From the NCBI GenBank assembly GCA_947481985.1, contig CANKIK010000103.1, forward strand, positions 1-16,834: a stretch of 16,834 nucleotides of DNA. The letters are read 5' to 3'. Source of the DNA: QWOP01 sp003669605. GTDB lineage: Bacteria; Planctomycetota; Planctomycetia; Pirellulales; UBA1268. The notes under the pieces are model-generated. The model did no database searches. It saw only the letters and a list, made by a program, of their open reading frames with translations, and was not told the origin of the DNA. Of the stretch, positions 9,901-16,089 are shown piece after piece (position 1 is the first letter of the stretch; every line of letters begins with the position of its first letter). The translations under genes and the position numbers were made by a program.

Positions 9901-10366
9901 TGCGCAGACGATCCTTGCGGCTTTGGCGCGTGAGGGGCGTTTCGAGCTTGTGCTCCCCGGCGGCACCGCCACGGTGGAGCGCGACGACGTCATCGTCCGT
10001 ACCACCGCCCGCGCGGGGTGGGCCGCGGCGGAGGGGCCCCGGGCGGTGGTGGTGATCGCTGCCGAATTGACCCCCGAACTGGTCGCCGAGGGGCTCGCAC
10101 GAGAGGTGATTCATACCGTGCAGACGGCGCGGAAATCGCTCGATCTTGAGTTTGCGGATCATATTGAGCTGGCGTTCGAGACGAGTTCCACCGAGTTGCA
10201 CGCTGCCCTTGAGCGCCACCGCGACTGGATCGCCGGGGAGACGCTGGCAGACTCGCTCTGCTTCGGAGCTGGGCCGGCGGGGGCCACCGTCGAATCGATC
10301 GATGTCGATGGACATCCCCTCGCCATCCACATCCTGCCGCGGCGGCGATCCGGAGTGGCTCCATGA
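6911..10366 (+). CDS. ileS: Isoleucyl-tRNA synthetase, type 2 (eukaryote-like)
   Basis: Class I aminoacyl-tRNA synthetase that charges tRNA-Ile with isoleucine in the cytoplasm, 1151 residues. The HIGH signature is PHPGH at residues 54-58 (7070-7084) and the KMSKS loop is at 663-667 (8897-8911). The CP1 editing domain, which hydrolyses Val-tRNA-Ile, shows the Thr-rich WTTTPWTLPSN strip from residue 227 and the GTGIVHIAP block with the editing Asp at about 356. The C-terminal part (about 900-1151) contains LTPELVAEGLAREVIHTVQ, typical of type-2 IleRS. Type-2 enzymes are generally less sensitive to mupirocin (family knowledge; untested here). It is about 100 residues longer than many type-2 enzymes, with small loops near the editing domain and before KMSKS. 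The Shine-Dalgarno is weak (CAAGG, 6897-6901). The stop overlaps the purN start as ATGA (10363-10366), implying translational coupling. Confidence 0.97.
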   Translation: MFDPVRGKPDFPANEAAIGRFWTEAGIAQKSLEQRRGGERFVFFEGPPTANGMPHPGHCLTRTIKDLYPRYRTMRGQFCQRKGGWDTHGLPVEVEVCKSLGIHSKAQIEEYGVEPFIHRCQESVWRYMKEWESITERIGFWIDLSEAYVTYHRSYVESVWWALANLFDRGLLYQGHKIVWWWPQGGTALSSGEVGQGYREVADPSVYVGFPLLDDSGRPTNRSLVAWTTTPWTLPSNQFAAVRSDLDYVVLREATADGGEVEGAVEYIVAEPLAAGLGEKLKKSFATVERLTGGDLVGRSYLPPFDTYRPTGAPQQSPLVGGGQSAAAWRVVAADFVTTDSGTGIVHIAPAFGEVDYGVLMAEQPRFESAGPLLLNCVAPDGTFTDAFPVGSGRFVKDCDRDIIRDLRGRGLLVHQEQVVHDYPFCWRAESDPLIQYPRASWFIRTSQFREAMLANNARIDWLPEHIKEGRFGNFLESNVDWALSRERYWGTPLPIWVCESTGQAEALPSYDSLLAKPGIAGTDVFDRARAAKPDLSEDLRVHKPYIDAVTYDSPFAPGARMRRVSEVIDCWFDSGAMPFAQWGWPHAGQENFAAQFPADFISEAIDQTRGWFYSQLAISTLLFGGEGPGLLPGNATAPPAAYPHPFRTCIVLGHMLGEDGQKMSKSKRNYKEPGAIFDTLGADALRWFFLAAQPPWTTIRYSERAIRESVPEFLLRLWNVYSFFVIYANLDGFDPASLLDAPGSLNHADLGTARGWRPVPQRSELDRWMLAEVSATASGVVERMDAFDHFGAAGLISSLVDALSNWFVRRSRDRFWAQGRADSPQSNPEKLDAYWTLYETLLAVARLSAPFVPFVTETIWQNLAVGPFGSAVPESVHLTDFPTGVATLLDDDLVRRMTLVRDVASLGRAARASEKLKVRQPLAKVEVILADASAEDAAWLAAHGELVCDELNVKQFEICRDPDRYITRSILPDLKKLGPRLGKLLPQARDMLAKADAQTILAALAREGRFELVLPGGTATVERDDVIVRTTARAGWAAAEGPRAVVVIAAELTPELVAEGLAREVIHTVQTARKSLDLEFADHIELAFETSSTELHAALERHRDWIAGETLADSLCFGAGPAGATVESIDVDGHPLAIHILPRRRSGVAP

Positions 10367-11502
10367 CCGCTCCCCGCCGGCTGGCCGTCCTCCTTTCCGG
10401 GTCAGGCCGGACCCTCGAAAACCTCCTCGATGCGATCGCCGCCGGCCGGCTTGCGGCGACGGTGGTGCTGGTCGTGTCGAGCCGGCCTGACGTCCGCGGC
10501 GTCGCCATCGCTCGCCGGGCGGGGGTGGCGGTCGAGGTCCTGCCCCGCGACGGCCGATCGACGGCCGACTGGAGCGCCAGAATCTTCGCAGCCTGCCGGG
10601 CGACGGCGCCCGATCTGGTGGTGATGGCTGGTTTTCTGCACCTGGTGGCGATCCCCACCGACTTCGCTGGTCGGGTGATCAACATCCATCCCTCTCTCCT
10701 CCCCGCCTTCGGAGGGAAGGGATTTCATGGCGATCATGTGCACCGGGCGGTCATCGACCGTGGCTGCACCGTCAGCGGCTGTACCGTCCATCTGGTGGAC
10801 GACGAGTACGACCACGGCCGGATCCTGGTGCAGCGGACGGTGCCCGTGCTTCCCGACGACAGCATTCAATCGCTTGCCGCCCGCGTCTTCGCCGCCGAGT
10901 GCGCGGCCCTGCCGGAGGCGATCTCTCGATTCAGAGTCTTTCCATCCCCGCAAAGCCCCCCCCCGCAAGGAACCCCTTTCATGGCCCGCTCCATCGGCAA
11001 CTCGATCGCCGACAGCCTCGCTCTCTCCCTCGACTACGCCAACCGCCTTCTCAAAGAGGTGCCAAGCGACAGGTTTGCCCGGTTCGCGACCGTCGGCGGA
11101 TCGACGGTTGAATCAAACCATCCGGCATTCGTCCTCGGCCACCTCGCCCTCTACGGCCCGCGGATTGTCAGCCAGCTGGGGGGCACCCCTACCCCGCTGC
11201 CAGCGGCGTTTGAGAAGGCATTTTCCAAAGACGCTGCCTGCACAGACGATCCCACAGGGACGATCTACCCGGCGATGAGCGAGGTCGTGAAGGCCTTCCG
11301 CACCGGTTGCGAGGAGGCGATTGCGGCCCTCCGGTCGGCCTCAGACGACACGCTCCAAAAGCCCAACCCCGCCGAGGGGCGGATGCTCGAACTCTTTCCC
11401 ACCCTGGCGTCGGTCCAGACCTTTTACGCCGGCGGCCACATGATGATGCACCTCGGCCAACTCAGCGCCTGGCGGCGGATCGAGGGGATGAAGCCCGCCT
11501 GA
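10363..11502 (+). CDS. purN: Phosphoribosylglycinamide formyltransferase (PurN) frame, read-through to DinB-like domain
   Basis: Residues 1 to about 190 are PurN, which transfers the formyl group of 10-formyltetrahydrofolate to GAR in de novo purine synthesis. The N-terminal SGSGRTLENLLDA phosphate-binding region is present. The catalytic triad appears to be Asn107 and His109 in NIHPSLLP and Asp150 in DDEYDHGRILVQ, at nearly the same spacing as E. coli Asn106/His108/Asp144. PurN should end soon after LPEAISRF (about residue 190), but no stop codon occurs. The frame continues through a Pro/Gln-rich 16-residue linker, including a C9 run (10956-10964), into a DinB-like domain (residues 207-379). 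Either this is a real 379-residue fusion, or the purN stop was lost and DinB is also made from its own ATG at 10981. The start is fixed by the ATGA overlap with ileS. Confidence 0.88.
   Translation: MTAPRRLAVLLSGSGRTLENLLDAIAAGRLAATVVLVVSSRPDVRGVAIARRAGVAVEVLPRDGRSTADWSARIFAACRATAPDLVVMAGFLHLVAIPTDFAGRVINIHPSLLPAFGGKGFHGDHVHRAVIDRGCTVSGCTVHLVDDEYDHGRILVQRTVPVLPDDSIQSLAARVFAAECAALPEAISRFRVFPSPQSPPPQGTPFMARSIGNSIADSLALSLDYANRLLKEVPSDRFARFATVGGSTVESNHPAFVLGHLALYGPRIVSQLGGTPTPLPAAFEKAFSKDAACTDDPTGTIYPAMSEVVKAFRTGCEEAIAALRSASDDTLQKPNPAEGRMLELFPTLASVQTFYAGGHMMMHLGQLSAWRRIEGMKPA
10956..10964 (+). repeat. Homopolymeric run of nine C's at the purN/dinB junction
   Basis: Nine consecutive C's lie in the linker between PurN and the DinB-like domain. 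Such runs are prone to sequencing and assembly error and to replication slippage. At the length given, the purN and dinB frames are continuous. A one-base change would move the purN tail into another frame, where it would overlap dinB for roughly 130-300 bp before stopping, so no simple indel restores a tidy purN stop. Confidence 0.9.
10967..10972 (+). promoter_or_regulatory. Shine-Dalgarno supporting a separate dinB start
   Basis: AAGGAA sits just after the C9 run; its AGGA core is 9 nt before the in-frame ATG at 10981. This is a good ribosome binding site exactly where conserved DinB-like sequence begins, and it argues that the DinB-like protein can be translated on its own. Confidence 0.6.
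10981..11502 (+). CDS. DinB-like four-helix-bundle metalloprotein (internal start in the purN frame)
   Basis: From ATG 10981 the frame encodes 173 residues resembling the DinB/DUF1569-type superfamily: a four-helix bundle with a His-rich metal site, used by thiol-dependent transferases and by many uncharacterised bacterial proteins. Visible candidate ligands are His47 and His54 in NHPAFVLGHLALY and His153 and His157 in GHMMMHLGQLSAWRR, the usual late HxxxH position. The N-terminal helix begins immediately after the ATG, and AAGGAA is correctly spaced upstream, so independent translation is likely even though no stop separates it from purN. The substrate cannot be read from sequence; DNA-damage induction is known only for the founding Bacillus protein and should not be assumed. 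It ends 13 bp from the convergent stop of the minus-strand dehydrogenase gene. Confidence 0.75.
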   Translation: MARSIGNSIADSLALSLDYANRLLKEVPSDRFARFATVGGSTVESNHPAFVLGHLALYGPRIVSQLGGTPTPLPAAFEKAFSKDAACTDDPTGTIYPAMSEVVKAFRTGCEEAIAALRSASDDTLQKPNPAEGRMLELFPTLASVQTFYAGGHMMMHLGQLSAWRRIEGMKPA

Positions 11503-11515
11503 CGCCACGCGGCTT

Positions 11516-14074
11516 TCACTCGGAGAGAAACTCGAGCAGATCGCGGAGATCGTCGTCGGAAAGGCCCGCTTCGAGGCCCGAGGGCATGATCGAAGTCGCC
11601 AGCGGCACGCGGTGCTCGACTGAGAGGAGTTCTACGACCGTTTCGGTGCCGTCGGCGGCGAGGATTCGCTCGCGCCGCTCGCCGTCGGTGAGGCCCACAG
11701 GGAGACCAGTGACGACGCGGCCGTCGGCGAGATGGAGCGCGTAGGGCTGGAACATCGGCCCCACCTCCTTGGCCGGCTGGAGGATCGATTCGAGCACCCG
11801 GCGGCGTCCCATTCGCGCGGCGATCCCGGCCAGATCGGGCCCGATCGTCGCCCCGCGCCCGGCGTGGGCATGACACTCCCCGCAGCGCGCCAGACGACTG
11901 CCGAAGAAAATCCGCCAACCGGCGGCGGCGTCGCCGGGCTCCCGGAGGCGGGCTTCCCAGGCGGCAATGTCGGTGGCGGCGGGACGATCTCGAGTCGCCG
12001 CCTGAGGCACGGTTGCCCTGAGGCGGCGGGCGGTGGCGGCCACCGTCGCCTCTCGGTCAGCGGCGGCGCTGTCAAGGAGGCTCGCCGCGTCGGGCATCCG
12101 CGTCAGCCCGACGAGGGCGTCGGCCCGTCTGGAGCCGGGGAGCGTGGCATCGGCGGCGATGCTCTCCAGGGCCGATCGTGCGTCTGCGGCACTCGTCGTC
12201 GTCAGCAATCGCACCGCCTCACCGGCGAGCGACTCGATCGCCGGATCGTCCAGTGGCGGCTGCGGTGCCTGCGATGCGGCCAGAGCAACGAGCGCCGCGA
12301 GATTCTCATCTGCCGGCGCCTGGGGCAGCATCCGCAAGGCCGCAAGCCTGACCGCTGCTGATTGCGAGCTTTCTTGCCAGATGGCCTGAAGCCGCCGCTG
12401 CGAGGCTTCGCGGTCGACTTTCCCTTCGTCGAGCCAGTCGAGGGCCGAAAGCAATCCGGCCATCAGCCGCAAAGAGGTGCTTTGCTCTGCCAGCAGCCGC
12501 TCGAGGTCGGGGCGGAGGGCAATGATCCGCTCGTCGGCGATCCAGCGGATGGCGAGGAATCGAACGCCATCATCGGCATCGCCAAGCGCCTGCCGCAGGA
12601 ATGCTTCCCGCCCTCCGGGCACTGCCTGACCGCTGGGCTCGTCGTGGGCAGCGCGGCCGTGACGGCTCATATCGTCGAGCCAGCGCCACACCAGCAGCGC
12701 CGATTCGCGCTCTCGGCTGGCGCCGATTTCTCCAGCTGTGGGAAGTGATGCGGCGGCTGTGGCTACCATCCCCGCCACCGCTCCCTGGCGGACAAAGGGA
12801 TCGCCGTCACGCAGACCGGAGCGAAGCACCTCTGCGGCAGGCAGGTCGCTTGTCTGCCGCCCTTGGTCGTCGGAGCCGGCGAGTCGGCGGGCGCTTGCCT
12901 CACCGGCCGAAAGTGACGCCCAGCCATCGGTGCCGGTGCGCGGCGTGCCATCCTGAACACGCAGTCGCCAGATCCGCCCCCGGCCGTGCACCGGATAACT
13001 GCGGTCGACCCAGTCGGTGAAAAAGAGCGCCCCATCGGGGGCCACCGCCATGTCGACTGGCCGGAATTCCTGATCCCCCTGGACTGGGATTCTCGCCAAG
13101 CCCCGGCACGCGGCTCCGTCGGGTTGGAGCTCAAACAGTTCGAGCCGATTGTGCCCCCAACTGCTGACCCACAACGCGCCATCGTACGGCACCACGTTGC
13201 AGGGCGCTTCGCCGGTGCCGGCGGCCATCGGCAGGGTGCCAGGAAGTTCACCGTCCCAGGCCTGGAGCGGATGCCGGCCGCTGCGGCCATACCGAAACTC
13301 GTAGCCGTAATCGCCTGTCGGCACCACGTTGATCAGCCGGCAGGGGGGGCGGCCGTCGGGATCGTTGTCGACAGTGAACAGTCGCCCGCGGGGATCGAGG
13401 CCGAGTCCAAACGGATTCCAGAAGCCGGTGGCGATCCGCGTGAGATTGGTCCCTGTGGCAGAGCAGCAAAAGACGGCTCCCCCCTCCCCTTCCCCCGACC
13501 AACTCGATCCGTCGGCAGCTGTGAGTGTGTAGGGCACGCCGAGGTTTTCGCCGAGGCCAACCACGAGCCTGCCGTCGGCATCGAAGGCCATGCTGCCGAG
13601 GCCGTTGTGGGGATAGTCGCCGGTGGTGTCGAGCGTGAGCAGCGTCTCACGGGCATCGGCGATGTCATCGCCGTCGGTGTCACGGATCCGGAAGAGACCA
13701 GAGCGGGTGGCGACGTAGATCCAATCGTCCGCTCCGGCCGGCCCGCGGCGAAGGCCCATCGTCGCCTTTGTCCCCTCAAAAAATGTCCGGAAAGAATCTG
13801 CCCGGCCGTCGCCGTCGGTGTCCTCGACGAGGCGGATTCGGTCGTGGGGCGGACCGGCGTAGTTCTCCGGGCGATGGTGGGTGTGCGACTCGATGACGAG
13901 CAGCCGCCCCTTCGCATCGTGTGTGCAGCCGGTGGGGGTGACGATGTCGGGATCGGCAGCAAAGAGTTCGAGCCCGTATCTCGGATCGAGAACCTCCGGG
14001 GGCGTACCCCAAGCCGTGGCCGAGGCGATCACGCACGCGACAACCAGCATTCCAACACCTTCTCGACCACGCAT
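11516..14074 (-). CDS. PVC-type membrane-bound dehydrogenase-like protein with HEAT-like region and CxxCH heme site
   Basis: An 852-residue exported protein of the Pirellula/Verrucomicrobium-type family. A short signal peptide (about 1-23) is followed by a beta-propeller resembling PQQ/sugar dehydrogenases (about 30-372). The propeller contains the family motif SHTHHRPENYAGPPHDR and two EF-hand-like calcium loops, DTDGDGRAD (85-93) and DTDGDDIAD (132-140). An alpha-helical HEAT-like region spans about 420-700. The C-terminal cytochrome-c-like domain has one heme site, CGECH, at 731-735 (11870-11884), and a candidate axial Met at 830 (SIMPSG). The family is thought to oxidise sugars or related compounds in the periplasm and pass electrons to c-type cytochromes; no substrate is proven. 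Start chosen at ATG 14072-14074, with GGAGGA (14081-14086) spaced 6 nt. It is the last gene of the minus-strand cluster, 54 bp after the isomerase gene. Confidence 0.92.
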   Translation of the reverse strand: MRGREGVGMLVVACVIASATAWGTPPEVLDPRYGLELFAADPDIVTPTGCTHDAKGRLLVIESHTHHRPENYAGPPHDRIRLVEDTDGDGRADSFRTFFEGTKATMGLRRGPAGADDWIYVATRSGLFRIRDTDGDDIADARETLLTLDTTGDYPHNGLGSMAFDADGRLVVGLGENLGVPYTLTAADGSSWSGEGEGGAVFCCSATGTNLTRIATGFWNPFGLGLDPRGRLFTVDNDPDGRPPCRLINVVPTGDYGYEFRYGRSGRHPLQAWDGELPGTLPMAAGTGEAPCNVVPYDGALWVSSWGHNRLELFELQPDGAACRGLARIPVQGDQEFRPVDMAVAPDGALFFTDWVDRSYPVHGRGRIWRLRVQDGTPRTGTDGWASLSAGEASARRLAGSDDQGRQTSDLPAAEVLRSGLRDGDPFVRQGAVAGMVATAAASLPTAGEIGASRERESALLVWRWLDDMSRHGRAAHDEPSGQAVPGGREAFLRQALGDADDGVRFLAIRWIADERIIALRPDLERLLAEQSTSLRLMAGLLSALDWLDEGKVDREASQRRLQAIWQESSQSAAVRLAALRMLPQAPADENLAALVALAASQAPQPPLDDPAIESLAGEAVRLLTTTSAADARSALESIAADATLPGSRRADALVGLTRMPDAASLLDSAAADREATVAATARRLRATVPQAATRDRPAATDIAAWEARLREPGDAAAGWRIFFGSRLARCGECHAHAGRGATIGPDLAGIAARMGRRRVLESILQPAKEVGPMFQPYALHLADGRVVTGLPVGLTDGERRERILAADGTETVVELLSVEHRVPLATSIMPSGLEAGLSDDDLRDLLEFLSE

Positions 14075-14128
14075 CGCTCTTCCTCCACGACCGGGAACCA
14101 GACCGAGAAACCTTTTTCCGACATCGGC

Positions 14129-15034
14129 TCAGACGTCGCAGACCATCGCCGCGTGCCGCAGGGCGAGGATCGGATCGTCCCAGGTGGGGATGAATTCGTG
14201 GGCCACGAAGTCGTGATAGCCGACTGCCGTCAGGGCCCGCATCACCGCCGGATAATCGATCTCCTGCGTGTCGTCGAGCTCGCCGCGGCCGGGGTTGCCG
14301 GCGGTGTGGATGTGGCCGATCAGATCGGCGTGCTGTCGGAGGCGGCGGATGATGTCGCCGTTCATGATCGAGACGTGATAGACATCAAAGAGGAGCTTCA
14401 AGTTGGGGGAGCCGACCCGTTTGATCAGATCAATGCAGAATTCGACGTCGTCGCCAAAGTAGCCTGGATGGCCCTTCATCGGATGGGATGCATCACGTGA
14501 GTTGAGGTGTTCGAGGCAGAGGGTCACGCCCGCGGCCTCCGCCTGGACGAGAACTTTTTTCCAGGCGGCAATGCAGTCGGCCGCAGCCTTCTCCTCATTC
14601 ATCCCCTCGAAGCGCATTCCGGTGAAGGTGATCACCTTCTTCGAGCCCACCTCCTTGGCGACATCGATCGCCTCGCTGAGCTTGGCAATAGATTGATCGA
14701 AGAAGCGGGGATTGCAGGGGCCTTCGGCAAAGCCATGACTCGAGACGAGCGAGATCTCGAGGCCGAGTGTTTTCATGTCGGGATAAAACTTCCGGTCGAT
14801 CCCCTCGATTCCCTCAAGGCCAATCGCTTTGGCGTGGCGGGCTAGTTCGAGGGTCTCCATCGGATTGAAACACCAGCCCATCACCGTATGGCGGATGCCG
14901 TGGTTGCGAATCCGATACGCCGGATCAGCGGCGGCCCGTGCGGTGTCGGCGGCGGACGCCTGTCCAGCCAGTGACGGAGCGGCAAGGAGGGCCGCTGCAC
15001 CGAGGAAGCGGCGGCGGGAGACTGGGGTGGTCAT
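14129..15034 (-). CDS. Tat-exported TIM-barrel sugar isomerase, hydroxypyruvate isomerase family
   Basis: A 301-residue AP-endonuclease-2-like TIM barrel. The N-terminus carries a twin-arginine signal (SRRRFLG, residues 6-12), an Ala/Leu-rich core and an Ala-x-Ala cleavage region near 26-29, so the protein is probably exported already folded. It aligns with the hydroxypyruvate isomerase (Hyi) family through LEHLNSRD (174-181), NLKLLFDVYH (211-220), GHIHTAGNPGRGE (240-252) and the final HEF (279-281). Glu175, Asp217, His243 and Glu280 are the likely metal and catalytic residues. Bacterial Hyi interconverts hydroxypyruvate and tartronate semialdehyde in the cytoplasm. An exported version more likely acts on another sugar or keto-acid, so the exact reaction is open. 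AGGAGA (15041-15046) lies 6 nt before the ATG. It sits between the PDZ gene and the PVC dehydrogenase gene in a probable operon. Confidence 0.9.
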   Translation of the reverse strand: MTTPVSRRRFLGAAALLAAPSLAGQASAADTARAAADPAYRIRNHGIRHTVMGWCFNPMETLELARHAKAIGLEGIEGIDRKFYPDMKTLGLEISLVSSHGFAEGPCNPRFFDQSIAKLSEAIDVAKEVGSKKVITFTGMRFEGMNEEKAAADCIAAWKKVLVQAEAAGVTLCLEHLNSRDASHPMKGHPGYFGDDVEFCIDLIKRVGSPNLKLLFDVYHVSIMNGDIIRRLRQHADLIGHIHTAGNPGRGELDDTQEIDYPAVMRALTAVGYHDFVAHEFIPTWDDPILALRHAAMVCDV

Positions 15035-15090
15035 TCGTGTTCTCCTGGCTTGCAGGTGGGGTGTGCGGCGAAGCCGGGTGAATCCCGCGG

Positions 15091-16089
15091 CTACCGGCGG
15101 GGGGCGGTGATCTCTTCAAGCAGTCGTTCGACGCGACCACGAAACTCCTCCGGCACGCGGCGAATGTCGCCGTCGGTGTCGAGCTTGTTTGCGTAGAGCT
15201 TTGCGTTGTCGGCGCCACGGATTTCAACAGTCACCATTCCGGCCGACTGGCGGATTTCGATCGTCGTCGTGCCGTCAGACTCGGTGTCGATCCGTTCATT
15301 TCCCTGCGGCGAAACCGACATCTGCGTCGTCCGCGACCGCCCTGCTCCGCCCCCGAGCGCGAAGGGCTGTTTTTGTATTTGCCGAGCCAGATCCTCCATC
15401 TGCTTCTGGAGATCGCCCGGCAGGTTTTCATGTCGAAATCCGGGAAGAATTCCCGGCGGTCCACCGGGCGCCGCTGCATCATCAGCCTGATCAGCCTGAT
15501 CAGGCTGGAGAAGAATGACTTGGATCTTTCGTTCCCGACCGCCGCGAAGGATTGTCATCGGCAGCGGGCCCGGTTTGCGGAGCGTGAGGAGCGTGGCGAG
15601 TTGATCGGCGTTGCAGACGATCTGGTCGTTGAAGCGAGTGAGGATGTCAAAGCGTTTTAGGCCGGCGGCGGCGGCGGGGCTCCCCGGTTCGACCGAGTCG
15701 ACAAGCAAGCCGACCCCCTTGGGGAGATCGATCTGCTCGCGGACAGCATCAGGGACCGGCGCGAAGGTTGTGCCGAGACGGCGTGGGGCTGTGGCCGGGG
15801 GAGCGCGGTCGGCTCTTTGGTTGTCCGTGGCGGCGTCGCGTGGCTCTTCCTCTCCCTTCAGTTCCTCGGCGTCATCAAAAGGCCGGCGTGGTGGGCGGGC
15901 CGTTGTGGGCGGCATCGCCTCCATCCGTGGTCGGGCCGGCTTTGCCTCCCCTCGACTTGGGGCATTGGACTGGTCAGCACAGGCGAGCGGGGCCAGCCCA
16001 GACAGCCCGTCGCAGAGCGACAGCAAGATCATGGCGACCACAATCGACACGAGGCCAGCGAGGAACCTCTCGGCACGAATCGACTTCAT
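15091..16089 (-). CDS. Secreted or anchored PDZ-domain protein without a protease domain
   Basis: 332 residues. The N-terminus has a basic start and a long hydrophobic stretch (about 10-38, ending LACA-DQ), a signal peptide or membrane anchor. A disordered Pro/Arg/Glu-rich linker (about 40-103) precedes one PDZ domain (about 104-196): GVGLLVDSVEPGSPAAAAGL, then FDILTRFNDQIVCNADQLATLL, then the final strand. The part from 197 to 332 is not recognised; it begins with a DQADQADD linker, contains a helical stretch (about 225-240) and then a beta-rich TTTIEIR...VTVEIR segment. There is no trypsin-like catalytic domain, unlike HtrA/DegP, so it is more likely a peptide-binding adaptor or scaffold (inference). 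GGGGAG (16095-16100) is spaced 5 nt from the ATG. It is the first gene of the minus-strand cluster, 56 bp upstream of the isomerase gene. Confidence 0.85.
   Translation of the reverse strand: MKSIRAERFLAGLVSIVVAMILLSLCDGLSGLAPLACADQSNAPSRGEAKPARPRMEAMPPTTARPPRRPFDDAEELKGEEEPRDAATDNQRADRAPPATAPRRLGTTFAPVPDAVREQIDLPKGVGLLVDSVEPGSPAAAAGLKRFDILTRFNDQIVCNADQLATLLTLRKPGPLPMTILRGGRERKIQVILLQPDQADQADDAAAPGGPPGILPGFRHENLPGDLQKQMEDLARQIQKQPFALGGGAGRSRTTQMSVSPQGNERIDTESDGTTTIEIRQSAGMVTVEIRGADNAKLYANKLDTDGDIRRVPEEFRGRVERLLEEITAPRR

Noticed and set aside
12986..14500. Plus-strand open frame (504 codons) opposite the dehydrogenase and isomerase genes
   Set aside because: It crosses the boundary between two convincing minus-strand genes and has no domain signature.
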